From assembly GCF_001653235.2 (NCBI RefSeq), contig NC_035790.1:2604001-2668000 (forward strand): DNA of 64,000 nt. The letters are read 5' to 3'. Positions 46,375-57,308 of the stretch are shown one piece after another. The DNA is from Pochonia chlamydosporia 170 (lineage: Eukaryota > Ascomycota > Sordariomycetes > Hypocreales > Clavicipitaceae). Both the position numbers and the translations under genes were made by a program. Position 1 is the first letter of the stretch. Each line of letters opens with the position of its first letter. The notes beneath the pieces were generated by a model. That model made no database searches. It saw only the letters and a list, made by a program, of their open reading frames with translations, and was not told where the DNA came from.

Positions 46375-47488
46375 TCACTGCGGCGCAACCAGGACACCAC
46401 GATACCGCATCTTGCCATCTCGCAGCCGCGCCATCGCATCAACAACACCGTCCTTTGTCAGAGGAAACTTTTCAATCTGCGGCTTGATTCCGTGCTTGGC
46501 AGCAAATGCCAACATGGCCTGCTGTGTACCAGCGCTAGCCACTCCGGATCCGACAATTGTGATGCCATACATGATCATTGCCATGGGCGTGACATTCATG
46601 GGCTCCATGCTAACCGTCAGGGGATAGATCTGGGATCGTCGAGCGAGGACAGGATAGTATCTACACTTATTAGCCCGACATGCTGCACAGGGGCCAGGAC
46701 CAGGGGCGAAACTTACGTGCTCAAGTCTGGCAAAACACTCGACGTGATGAGCAAAATGTCCACCTTGTCAATCTTCTCTGGATGAGCCAAGTCGGCCGGC
46801 GTGTAAAACTCGGAAGCGCCAAATCGCAAGGCCTCTTCCTTTTTGGACTCTGAGCTAGAAAAGACAACGGCCTCCATGCCCATCTTGGATGCAAACTGAA
46901 TAGCCAAGTGGCCAAGACCGCCAACACCAATGATGCCAACTCGGTCGCCGGGGCGAACGCCAGACGTGTGAAGAGGACTGAATACAGTTGCGCCGCCGCA
47001 CATCAGCGGGCCGGCATCTTCAGAGGCGATTTCGTCGGGAATCTTGAACAGGGCGGAGACGTCCCATGCAACAGAGGTGCCGAAGCAGCCTTGGTCGTGG
47101 TTGGCGGTTCCAAAGAACTGGGGAGCGACGCAGCTATTCTGGTGGCCTGTCGTATGTTAATACATTGCTGGCAATAACGCACGATATACTATTTACCAGT
47201 CAGGCAGTTCTTGCAGGTACCGCAGAACTTGTAAAACCACCCCATGCCAACACGATCGCCGACTTTGAAGTTGGAAACCTCATTTACAGCGGATCCAAGC
47301 TCGGTGATGATGCCGACGCCTTCGTGCCCGAGTCCTTGCTCCTGGTGGAGGAAGTGCTCGTCTGTTCCGCAGACACCGCAGTGGGAGATCTTGACAATGA
47401 CTTCGGTGGGACGAGGGTCTCTGTGGCCGGTGGCTTCGACAATGTCGCCGGTCTTGGAGCCCTTGAATACGGTGAAATCGACGCCCAT
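46375..47488 (-). CDS. Zinc-dependent alcohol dehydrogenase, cinnamyl-alcohol-dehydrogenase (NADP) type
   Basis: Exons 47197-47488, 46717-47146 and 46375-46660 give 335 aa. Introns are 47147-47196 (GTAAAT...GACAG) and 46661-46716 (GTAAGT...GTAG). Catalytic zinc ligands are CGVCGTDEH and GLGHEGVG. Structural zinc Cys residues are in FCGTCKNCLTGHQNSC, which spans the first splice. The coenzyme-binding motif is IIGVGGLGHLAIQFASKMG, followed by VVFSSSESKKEEA, and the Ser run after the second strand fits NADP(H) preference. It reduces aldehydes or ketones, substrate unknown. It lies next to a Zn2Cys6 regulator gene on the same strand, and its promoter carries a three-copy 19-bp repeat. Confidence 0.92.
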
Positions 47489-48129
47489 TTTGAGTTGGTG
47501 TATGTGCTACAGTGGTTGTGGTGAGAATGTATACTGATTGTGGTGAGGATGTATTGAAAATGAATTGGTGAAGATGTATAAGAGTGTTTGTTTGTGGATG
47601 AGATGAATGTCCAAGCAGAGACTGCTGCATCATTAAATAGTTTTAATTCTTGCAAAACTGATTCCAAAATCATCTACATTTCTAATCCACGGCCCATTTT
47701 CAACCCGTCATCTGGCCAGCTGCTTATTCAAAACTGAACTTGATGTCTTTTGTCTGTGTCTTTGAACTGACGATCCTCAGAATGTTCGAAACGGGATCCA
47801 CACTTGACCGCAGGATCCACTTCAGACCGCAGACTCCACTTTAGCCCGCACATTTTATGCCTCGGCGTGGACCTCAACGCATATATTATTGAGGCGCCAC
47901 GTTTTTCACTATCACTAATCATGGCCAGGGCATGTTTCCGTTTAAGGCACGTAGGGCTTAAAATTCTCCAAATACGTAGGGATTCTTTGCTAATGACGTT
48001 TTGCATAAATGCCATGTTGATTACAGAGCAACTCTGTCCATCTAAACTCCGTTTCCCATGTATCGCCGAAATACACGCTCCAACGCCTGTTCCACTCGTT
48101 CCCGAAACATCCTCTATCCATCTAGTCTG
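47489..48129. promoter_or_regulatory. ADH promoter and 3' flank of the Zn2Cys6 gene
   Basis: This 641 bp lies between two minus-strand genes. It contains three tandem 19-bp units at 47793-47849, starting 305 bp upstream of the ADH start codon. No gene is supported. Confidence 0.65.
47793..47849 (-). promoter_or_regulatory. Three tandem 19-bp imperfect repeats, each with a CGG triplet
   Basis: Read towards ADH, the units are GCGGGCTAAAGTGGAGTCT, GCGGTCTGAAGTGGATCCT and GCGGTCAAGTGTGGATCCC. All are 19 bp, adjacent, and begin GCGG. They share a GTGGA core (GTGGAGTCT/GTGGATCCT/GTGGATCCC). CGG is the half-site usually bound by Zn2Cys6 factors. The 19-bp spacing of the triplets puts them just under two helical turns apart. 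That they are operator sites is inference. Confidence 0.6.
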
Positions 48130-49209
48130 TTAAACAATCTCTTCCACCCTACTCCTCGGACAGACAATCCCATCAACCTGCTCTATCCGCCTCTTACACC
48201 CCACAATAATAAGTCTCTCAAACGGCTCAACTATCCTCCTCGGCGTCCTGCCATAAAACTCCGCAAAGTCCTTGTACGTCATCACATCATCTCGCACGGG
48301 AACCTGACGCCCCTCCCGCTCATTCGAGTACCACAGCCCCGAGTTTGTCGATATGGGCAGCATGTTCATGGCCTGAATCTCCGAGCACAGCCCATACCTC
48401 GACATGGAGTACGAGGTATACAGCTTAAACGCAATGTAGACTGTGCGGCGGATGCTCTCTGCGAGAATCCACTTCTCCCACGTGCGAGGCGCGTCGCGCA
48501 ATTCTGTATTCGACAGCTGTAGTAACTTGAGGGCGTATGAGCGCACAAGGTATTCCTGGCGTTCGGCAAGCATGCGCTCTTTGATTTGGCCGTAGAACAG
48601 TCGGATAATTTGGTAGAGCACAATGGCTTGTAGTTTGTAGAGCTCTTCCTGGAGGGAGAGTGTCAAGGATGATGTGAGCAGGGAGACGACTTCAGAGTCG
48701 AGCACGTGGAAGACGAGCTGGCGGTTGGATTCCTTGGGGGATAGGGTGCCCGTGCAGATGCCGAATGCTGCGCGGAGAGGCTGCGGGAGCTGGTAGTTGG
48801 TGTGAAGGCTCTTGTGGATGAAGATTGTTTCGGCGCGTTCTGCGAATACTTGTGGACAGTGGCGAATCTGGTCGAATACCCAGTTCCATGTTTTTGAGGC
48901 CGTGATGGGTGCGAGTTTGCCTAGGTGGCCGAGCCATCTTGGCGTAAGGATGAGGGAGGAGTCGTAAGATAATTGTGATGGCGATGACGGGTCCAGGTGG
49001 CTGAATTTTCGCTTCAGTTGTCCGGTGGATTTGGACACGGTCACAATGGTCGTAATGTCGGTGGTGATGGAGTCCTTGGGTATTTGAGGCGGATACTTGT
49101 AGTGACAGGGTTTGCTGTTGCGCTCACATCGTGTGCAGATTGGATAGGTGAGGTCGCATTTTCGGCGTGAGGCAAAGCAGGTGTCGCACGATTGTCGCCG
49201 GATGGACAT
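48130..49209 (-). CDS. Zn(II)2Cys6 transcription factor
   Basis: A single exon of 359 aa starting at MSIRRQSCDTC. The zinc cluster at residues 7-36 is CDTCFASRRKCDLTYPICTRC followed by ERNSKPC (C-x2-C-x6-C-x6-C-x2-C-x6-C), binding two Zn ions and typically CGG triplets. There is a basic linker (GQLKRKFSH). The rest lacks the classical fungal-specific middle homology region of ~500-residue factors but resembles short Zn2Cys6 regulators of secondary pathways. It has LIL(T)PRWLGHLGKLAPI and a helical core. The frame extends upstream only with non-ATG codons, so 49209 is chosen. The neighbouring ADH gene is a candidate target. Confidence 0.88.
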   Translation of the reverse strand: MSIRRQSCDTCFASRRKCDLTYPICTRCERNSKPCHYKYPPQIPKDSITTDITTIVTVSKSTGQLKRKFSHLDPSSPSQLSYDSSLILTPRWLGHLGKLAPITASKTWNWVFDQIRHCPQVFAERAETIFIHKSLHTNYQLPQPLRAAFGICTGTLSPKESNRQLVFHVLDSEVVSLLTSSLTLSLQEELYKLQAIVLYQIIRLFYGQIKERMLAERQEYLVRSYALKLLQLSNTELRDAPRTWEKWILAESIRRTVYIAFKLYTSYSMSRYGLCSEIQAMNMLPISTNSGLWYSNEREGRQVPVRDDVMTYKDFAEFYGRTPRRIVEPFERLIIVGCKRRIEQVDGIVCPRSRVEEIV

Positions 49210-49641
49210 TTTGGCGATTGGGGTTCTATGATTGAGGACCAGCTTAACTTCTGCCAAAGCCTAAAGGTTCCGGCGGCCATGAAGTTGTCCAAGATTGACG
49301 TCGGCATGGCATCCTGCCGGCTGACAAATTGTCGTGGAGCCGAGATAGTTGGTGCCACTGACATGGGGGGCGGCGGTTGAAAGACACCATCACTGGATTG
49401 GCTTAGCTTGGCTGCGTCTTGACCGGCGTTATTCCCGGTGTAAGTCGCATTCAACAGGGGTGCTGCAAGGGCAAGATGGGATCATACTGAAAAATATTCA
49501 GAGTGTCTGATAATGTTCATCATTTCTAGTAGTATAAGGGCATCTTCCCTTCACCTCCCACACTGTATATTGGTCCCGCCATCAACAGGTGCCATAATCA
49601 CACGCAGCAGTCGTCGCTAGACTCATGTCCTGCTTCAATTC
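49210..49641. other. Intergenic: Zn2Cys6-gene promoter and membrane-protein-gene 3' flank
   Basis: This 432 bp lies between two minus-strand genes. A minus-strand frame at 49041-49454 runs through it but starts without ATG and overlaps the Zn2Cys6 gene in another frame. It is not supported. Confidence 0.55.
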
Positions 49642-50661
49642 TCATTCCTTGGTCTGTTCCTTATCCTCTGCCATGGCTTTGTATTGATTCCACTGATTCA
49701 CATATTGTGGCTTCTGCTGTCCAGGGCCCGATGCAAGTGTGGCCCTGGGATCAATCACAGCCGATGAAGTTGGGCTTGTATGCCTTGTTGGTGGTATCGT
49801 GTTATCAGGAGCTTCAGAGATGCTTATAGCTGGCAATTCCACGGGTGCCAGGCTTGAGCCGTCCATTTCAAACGTCCCGCTCTGTGGCGGATATGGCTCG
49901 TAAAGTTGATCAGCCCGCCCTGTCATGGTTAGCAAGGTGGATGCTGCCTCTAGAAAGTAGACAAACTTACCTCCAAACGGCGCAAACAGGTCTGCACTTT
50001 CTTCCGTGCCTGTAGTATGAGGCGTCACCTTTTCATACCCATTGACTCGAGAGCCTTCGGCTGCGTCCTCATCACCAGTCATGTCTGAATTTGCGCCCGC
50101 TCTCTTCCGTCGCCGAACCATTATCCAGACATACGCTACGAGAGCCAGAATCACGACACCGCCAGTCGCAAATCCAGCAATAGCACCAGGTGCAATTCTT
50201 GCGCCACCCTCTGTGTCTTCGGGATCCACCGTTTGAGTTGACGTGTCGCATCCTGAGCAGGTCGTTGCCGGAGCTGGCACTGTGTTGGACTCCGAGAGGG
50301 AGGCTGTGGATGGCGAAGGGGCCTCTGAAAAGATGACGGTGTGCTTTGTTATGGTAACAATAGACGAGTTTGGAATGGTGTGTGTGATGCCAGAATCAGT
50401 CTTCGTCTCGGTCGGTGCTGAGGTGGTCTTGGTGGTCGATTTGGAGTCATCGGGGTCGAGGACGTCAGTCTTTGCAGCATCTGCTTTGGAGGAAACATTT
50501 GTAGATGCTCCAGCCTGCGGTAAGTCGTTCTCATCTCGTTCTGGCACTCCACGGGGACAGTTGGGCAGCGAGCACGGATCTGATGAGCAACAGCCCCTAA
50601 ATTTGTTGCTGTCACAGGCGTAAAACTGCGATCCCTTTGGACATGGATCTCTGGCCGCCAT
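49642..50661 (-). CDS. Single-pass membrane protein with Cys-rich N-terminus and Ser/Thr-rich stalk
   Basis: Exons 49971-50661 and 49642-49919, with intron 49920-49970 (GTAAGT...GACAG, 51 nt, frame-neutral), give 322 aa. Residues 5-36 form a Cys-rich module, CPKGSQFYACDSNKFRGCCSSDPC then SLPNCP (seven Cys). A Ser/Thr-rich, probably O-glycosylated stalk follows. There is one membrane helix near residues 165-188 (AGFATGGVVILALVAYVWIM) followed by the stop-transfer RRRKR. The ~130-residue cytoplasmic tail is Pro/Ser-rich with YEPYPPQSG. No cleavable signal peptide is visible, so the N-terminus would have to be translocated by the helix itself. The layout resembles fungal wall sensors, but this is not a WSC domain. 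Function unknown. Confidence 0.75.
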   Translation of the reverse strand: MAARDPCPKGSQFYACDSNKFRGCCSSDPCSLPNCPRGVPERDENDLPQAGASTNVSSKADAAKTDVLDPDDSKSTTKTTSAPTETKTDSGITHTIPNSSIVTITKHTVIFSEAPSPSTASLSESNTVPAPATTCSGCDTSTQTVDPEDTEGGARIAPGAIAGFATGGVVILALVAYVWIMVRRRKRAGANSDMTGDEDAAEGSRVNGYEKVTPHTTGTEESADLFAPFGGKFVYFLEAASTLLTMTGRADQLYEPYPPQSGTFEMDGSSLAPVELPAISISEAPDNTIPPTRHTSPTSSAVIDPRATLASGPGQQKPQYVNQWNQYKAMAEDKEQTKE

Positions 50662-53600
50662 GGCGACTGGCTGATCCCAGTTGAGGTTCGAGGCCAGTCT
50701 TGAGAACTAAGTCCAGACTTTGCTAAACATAGATGCAGGTGCAAGAAGAAAAGAGTAAGAGGGCAAACGGCCGGATGTGACTTGAGATGTTGATGCGGTG
50801 AATCACCTGTGACGATGCCAGCAGCTCTGAAGTTTGGTCTACCGATGAATGAATTTCGAATCGGCGGCTTTCGAGAAACTTGTCTAAGAAGTGGAACTGG
50901 CTGTCGGCTGGCCACAGGTGAACAGCCAAGTTGACAGTTGTACAAGGTCAACTGGTGCCATCTGCCTGGTCTTTGCCCCAAGAGATTTTACAGAGCTGTC
51001 CCTTGTTAGGTGCCATTGCTCAATATTGCATTCATACAGACTGTTGAGTTTGCTATCCTCGACTCTACGCCCAATGCTGGTCATGGTGACATTCTCCCAG
51101 GCTGCAATACTCCACGCACACGACAACGGCAGCATTAGGGCAGTACCGAGATGCTTCAGTTCCGAATCTGTTGACCTCAATCTTGCTAGCCGAACTCATC
51201 CGTGAGTTGTACATTTTTTATGAATGCAGTGTCGCTCATGCCGCATTTGGTCCAATACCTGGTCGTGAGTGTTGCGCGACGTCTGCATTTGGCGAGCAAA
51301 CTCTGAACAGACCGTCTGTGTTACTCTTTCATACAAGTTCGGAGTGCCATTTGCGATGTGACGGTAGGATGTCAAGTTGCAGTCTTGACTGGTTGTTCTA
51401 ACCTTGCCACACAGCACCCTGCATTAGTGAGGTTTGCTGGATGGCATTGGTAGACCTGTCCGACTTCTTTGAAATGACCGGGTTGAGTATTTCTCTAGGC
51501 CGTGATTGAGCTACGACCGAAAATATTCGCCTTGATTCATGTGCCACGTTGCTGGCTCCGTTATGTACGTCATGCTGATGCACAAAGTAGCAGGTTTTCA
51601 GATAGCTGGTATTTGTTCGTCGCGAAGAAGAGTTTGGACGCCGCCTAGCTATCACATATCACATAAGACGCCCAGGAGATCCATGAGATAGTGATGGCCC
51701 AATTGTACTCGGTCGTGACCATAATTGTTTCCTGTTGGCCAGACATTCAGTCATGCCAAGCGGCTGATGAGGACATAGCAAAGCACAATATGAACGCAAG
51801 TTGAGGGTTTGGGGGATGCGTAAGCATCGCAAAGATAGAGAATGGAAAATCGTCGCTTTCAAAATTGGAAAGGGACGGCAACTAGGAAAGAGCTCTTCTG
51901 TTTACATCGACGGAGTCCTCTGCCCCTCCCCTAAAGTGAGAAAGGAAACAGCACGCCACACTTTTATTTCTACCACGGACAAAATCTTGCAAACGACAGG
52001 TATATTATATGCTTTGCACACTTATAAGACATTGGATGTTCAAAATCCTGATCCTGATACAGATGCACCATCGCCAGAGATGCCCTGCGGCATTGCCATG
52101 TGCTCTCCTCTTCCCCCGCAAGGGACGTCCAACGCAATACAGACTCTCCCTGGGCACAGTTTTTGAAGGTATTTCAAATACCCAGTATTCAAAGTATTTC
52201 AGCCTAAATCAATTCGGTTATGAAACGGTTTGATTCTAATTGTTTCGAACCGCAGAACTTAGTTTTGGAGCAGCCCTCCGACACATATGTTTGTCTGCCC
52301 CCAACAAAGGTTCCATGATCGACTCCCGGGGGAATGAAGGCACTTCCGGTCGGCAGGACAACGAATTGGAATGGATTGATTCACTAAATATAGATATCTA
52401 CGACAATAAAAGCCCGTCGACAGGCCTCGGGAGAGCAGTACCAAAATGGCCGTGATTATACAACGAGAGCGTCGGAAACTTGTGCCGGCAGGGAGTGTTT
52501 CTCAATGTACCCGCCCTCATCATGGCTCAGCTCTTTCACCTGTCAAATAATTACACTTTCTGGGAGACAGCGGACTCAGGGGACTCAATATACGAGCGGA
52601 TTCAGCAACATGACGAGTATGTGACTGCTCTAATACGAATGGTCGGATTGAACGAAGAAGAGTCTTTTAGGCAACTTTGTCACTCAACACCACGACCGCT
52701 GACCTTTTGGCCACACAATTCTTCCAAGCGCTGTAAGATCGCAAACCTTTGATATCTTGGAGACAATGCAACTGCGGGACTTGACATGGATAGTCTCGTT
52801 GACATCGGCTTGGGGATTGAGATGCCGTTGGAGTACGCAGCACATACGTCAGACGGTGCTGCAGCATTGCGAATAGGTTCACGCCCCTATGAAAAGATTC
52901 ACGCCTGCAAGGGGTACCCCTTCTTGGAAATGTACAAGCAAAGCTGCTTGAATATGCTTACGTTGCAGTGTTGGGCAGATCACCTCCCAACATATCAGAC
53001 AATGGTCAGCTGAAGAACGCCGCCACCATGGGCAAAACTGTTGTATCTGCAAGAGGGACTTGGTGGAACGGCCATGCTCCTCGACTGCAATTCGTTTTGT
53101 AAACATATGCTCACTAGCATTTTTTTTTGGCGTCATTGCTTCTTAAGTTCGTATCTCAGCGTCACATAACCCTAGGAGTAAAGCTCCAGTGCAGACTCGG
53201 CCTTAGTCCTGCATGATGCGGAGGCTCAGTTCAGTTGGAGCAACTAGTACTGATTGATAGAGGCTTGGCTAGGTTAAGTCTCATCTTTAACATGATGACA
53301 TTGACATTGACATTTACGCCTCATCTTACATGGTTTGCTCTCCGGTAGTACGAGCCCGGCACAAACGCCTTACACGGCTTGAATGGCATATCGATGATTA
53401 ATACAAAGTCACTTTGACCGTGGAAATATTTTACAAAGTCTATGCTTAAGTGCCCTGTGTAAGACCCTCTACACGAACATTGCTAATCAACTAAGCGTAG
53501 TCGTGTCAGTGTTTGCCGCGAATCGACTGCAGTTACCACGGTGATTCCCAGTTTTTTATGACCACAATACAAAGAAATAGTAAAACTATTACTATTTCGT

Positions 53601-54895
53601 ATGCACTGGCCATTGAGACGGCATACTGGATTGCTGAGCACCCATAACAACGGTTCGGGCCTCGATATCGTTCAGCCACAATCCAATGAGAGTCCCGAAC
53701 AGGCGTTGAGACTCTTGTTTGGATGGTTTGCTGGGTGTACCGGATCTTCAGACAATCAGCAAGAGGCGCCATAGTAACAAGCAGCAGAATGCATCACCTG
53801 TGTTCAGTACCGCCATTAACACTCGTCGAGGTTGCAGTGTGCTGATCCATGTTGTGGGCAATAGTCAAGGATTTGCGGAAAAGAGGGGGAGAAGATAGAA
53901 AGACTTGTTACGAAACCCGAGGCGCGAAGAATGATATGACTTGGTAGTATGAAGCAAACTACATGATGGGTAGCAAGCAGGTGGCACATATTTATACTTG
54001 AACTACTAACCCTGGTATCGAGACGTGTAAGGTCGACAAGTCAACCAGGGGACGCCTTGTTCGTACGTACTAGACTCAGGATTTTGTTTCCGGGAACAGA
54101 CGAGGTTGATGGCACAGTTCAACCTTTCTCTGCGTGATTCACTGCATAATGATGGTCTGGTATTCGGCACAGCTCAAAGTCAACGAGACCACGAACCCCG
54201 TTTTCACTAGACATCCCTGCAACAATCGACCTAGATGTCTACAACGGGTATACTCATCGACGTGTGGTTTGCTCTCTATGAGTAGAGTATAACTCGGGTC
54301 ACATATTCGGGCAAATTATTTCCGGCGTCGTTACCAAAACCCTCACTCCGCCTGGTATGGGAGGACTTACATGCTCGGCTGGCCGCCACACGAGGGCTGT
54401 TCTCTCTGCCGAAAACCAGCATGCATTGACCGGGGGCAAACATGAATGTCTCAGTGCGTTTTTGTTCCAGTGGCCACTCATAGGGTAGATTTCAAGTATC
54501 AGTAATCAGCTCCTCGTTGCTGGACCAGGCTCATAGGCGCCACTCGATGCAGTAGGTCCATGTCACGCGATCAAAGTATCTCTAGCAGGAGATCTCTCCG
54601 CTTTTGACATTGCAACACACTCGAGCTTCGCACTGCCGGGGGTTTGCCGGGACCAGCATGGAACTTGACATTCAATGAAACTACAGCGAAGGCCAGACAG
54701 CACATGCGGCTGCAGCTGGACAGAAAATGCACAGCAGAGCGTGGTGGTATGGTGGCGCTCTGGTTGCCTACAGTGTCAACTATAGGTAATTGGTGGGCAA
54801 GGCAGCTAGTACACTCTCTTACACAAATCGCATGGAAAATGTAGTCTCAGCACTATGATCCAATTTAACGCCGTCTATAAGGTACAAGCACCATG
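50662..54895. other. Gene-poor 4.2 kb region
   Basis: No intact gene is recognised. The left end is the promoter of the membrane-protein gene and the right end the PUF6 3' flank. Between them are short frames, AT-rich patches and a frame interrupted by one stop (52480-53013). No terminal inverted repeats, reverse transcriptase or transposase motifs were seen. A decayed gene or relic element is possible. Confidence 0.5.
52480..53013 (+). pseudogene. Possible gene relic: one reading frame broken by a single stop
   Basis: The frame from about 52480 to 53013 codes for about 177 residues in a single phase, with one TGA at 52750-52752. The first part includes MAQLFHLSNNYTFWETADSG and IYERIQQHDEYVTALIRMVG. 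After the stop, MDSLVDIGLGIEMPLEYAAH follows. A GTAAGA just before the stop could be a donor, but no acceptor keeps the second half in frame. I recognise no family, so this may equally be chance. Confidence 0.2.
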
Positions 54896-57013
54896 TCACA
54901 GCTTCTCCAACAATAGTTTGCTGCCAGCATTACCAACTGGCCCGTCCGATCTCTTCTTACCCTTCTTACTACCCTTGTCCGCCTTCTCCTCTTGAGCCTC
55001 CCTGGCGGCCTTTTGCTCCGGTGTCATCTCCGAAGCAGCCTTTTCCAACACCTTTTTGTTCTTCTTGAGCGTCTTCTTCAATTCATCAGTATTGCCAAAA
55101 TCACTCGACTCCATGAGACCAACTACAACAAAGGAGCTCGGTCCTGTGGCCCAGTCGATAACGTAGTCCTTGATAACTGGGTACAGAGTATCGGCAAAGT
55201 TGAGTGGAGGGTCGGCGGGGATGATCTTGCCAGCTGCCTTGTCGAATCTACCCCCTTGGATCAGAGACTTGAGCATGCGGCCACCAAAAGGCGTGGCTGA
55301 AATGTGAGGAACAGCATTGATGCCGTCTTCTTCACTAGACGCTTCCTTGGGATCGCCCGCCGCCGACTGGGCAATGGCTTCGAGGACTTTGGTCTTGTCA
55401 CCAGTACCCGACAGAAGAGCGTCGGTGATGAACTGGCATCCAAAGGCGGTGGATGTCAAATCGGAGGCGACTTTTTCCATGACGGAGAGTAGCTGTGGTG
55501 AGAGAGCGGCAATGAGCTCTTGCTGTCGGATATCCTCGTCCTTTTTGCTAGTTGTCTTGCGAATCTCGTGCACCTCTTTCAAGACTTCAATGTCAAATGA
55601 GTGGCTGGCAGGGAACAAAGATTTTGAAAGGCCTTCAAACAAGTAGAGAAAAGTTGTTCTGGCGTTGGGGTTGTTGGCGGTTCCGACAATATTTTGCGCT
55701 TGCTCGTCCTCGTTTTCGCCAATCAACTCTGGGAATATTGACTTGGCTGTGAGTTTGGTGTCGTCAATGACGTCGTAAGCTGTCAAGATGACCAGGTGGG
55801 CATATTGGTCGCCAGACATGAGAACCAGCGTGTCCTTGTACACCTTGAGATATTGCTTCCTGTCCTTGGCGGAGCCGTAGGCTAGCAGCATACACGAGAG
55901 CCGCGCGCCAGACTTGGTAAAGGCCATGTTTTTGAGCAAATCTCCAGACTCATCTCCCTTGACCATTTCGGCAAACTCGCTAAACTCTTCACTTCCCGGC
56001 TGCGTCGTGAGAAAGTACTGCAGCATGGCGTCGTGGAGCATGGTGAAGCCAGTCATGCGCTTCTGGACAAGCGAGTTGACCATATCCAACAGAGTCTTTC
56101 TGATGGGCCCGCGCTTGCTGGGCTCCGCCGCGAGAATCTCCTTCAGATCCGCGGTGGGCTTGGTATCCTTGGTCAGTTCCTTGATGCTGAATTGTGGCCC
56201 GTACCATTCCCGCAGCAAAATGGCCTTGTGCTCCTTTGTGGCAACGGTGCGGTAGATATCGTCGAGAATCCACGCGGCTTCGGGATGATTGATGAGTTTT
56301 CGAACCTTGCCGTAAAAGTTGGGAATGACGAGATCACGGATTTCGTCGTCGTTGTGAACCAGCAACTTGCCAATTAAAAACTTGGCATACTTGCTTTCGG
56401 CAAGCTGAGCATAGCTTCCCTCGAGTTCTCTCGCAATTTGTTTTCTCTGGTCCGGTGTGGCATACTTGATAGCGGTCTGCACGGCACGAACGGCGTCGTG
56501 CTTGAGGACAAAGTCTCTGCAGCGGCCGGTAATGATGCCAAACAGCTCCTCCACCAGCGTTTGTCGCTCCTCCTTGGGGACGTGGGACTTTCTCCTCAGC
56601 CGTTCCCAAATCTTCTTGGTGCGCTGCACTTCGTCGGCAAGGGGCTTTGCCGCTTTTCGTTCCTGCGCCAATTGCTTTTGCTTTGCGTGGGACTCTCGTG
56701 ACGTGAGGCCGGCTACGACCGTCAGCAACCCATTCCAATAGAATCACGATAACGCCGTGCAATTCGACTTACTGCGATCAAATGCGTTGCCATTGGCACC
56801 TGCATCAGTCTTTTTAAACGGCTTTTGCTCATCCCCAGCGTTCAACTCGACGCCTCCATCTTCAGAGTCGGAATCGGACGAATCGTCGCTAGACGCTTGA
56901 GCTTTCGCTTGAGCCTTGGCGTCTTCCACTCGAGCCTTTTTGGAATCAGACCTGCCTTTGCTACTGGGCGTGGCCTTTCTTTTGTTTCCTGCGGCAACAG
57001 GTTTGGCAGCCAT
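54896..57013 (-). CDS. PUF6: Pumilio-family RNA-binding protein Puf6
   Basis: Exons 56773-57013 and 54896-56712, with intron 56713-56772 (GTAAGT, CTGAC branch, GTAG), give 685 aa. The N-terminal ~80 residues are Lys/Ser/Asp-rich and nucleolar-like. The Puf6/PUM3 core follows: KIWERLRRKSHVPKEERQTLVEELFGIITGRCRDFVLKHDAVRAVQTAIKYAT, then repeated helical PUF units such as YAKFLIGKLLVHNDDEIRDLVI. A CPL domain lies in the second half, and the end is basic (KGSKKGKKRSDG). In yeast it works in 60S subunit assembly and represses ASH1 mRNA during localisation. The 295-bp divergent promoter is shared with GIR2. Confidence 0.93.
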
Positions 57014-57308
57014 TATGGCAACGTGGACAGAATTGGCTGTGTGAGAAGTGTGCAGTGTCTCTGTCCGCCTCTACGCAGCAGCCTCTGCGCTGAACTTTTG
57101 GTCGGCGGTCGGTTTCCCAAATTTTTTGAAAATCTGCCGAGCGGTGAGTGATGCGTCAGGCCTAAAAGGGAACAGCCAACCCCGCTATGGAGCGTCCTGC
57201 CCCACCGGGGTTTGATCTCAAGTGGCTTGGAGATCGAAACCTTGGACATGTCTTGAACAAGCGGAATCGACTGTAGAAAAGGTTGTGTGCCATCACAATC
57301 GTGTCGCC
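57014..57308. promoter_or_regulatory. Shared divergent promoter of PUF6 and GIR2
   Basis: This 295-bp head-to-head spacer separates two ribosome-related genes, which suggests co-regulation. Confidence 0.65.

Noticed and set aside
49041..49454. 137-aa minus-strand frame over the Zn2Cys6 N-terminus
   Set aside because: It has no ATG start and overlaps the zinc-cluster codons in another frame.
53533..53772. 79-aa minus-strand frame with a hydrophobic end
   Set aside because: It is short and isolated, with no homology recognised, in a gene-poor region. Chance is likely.
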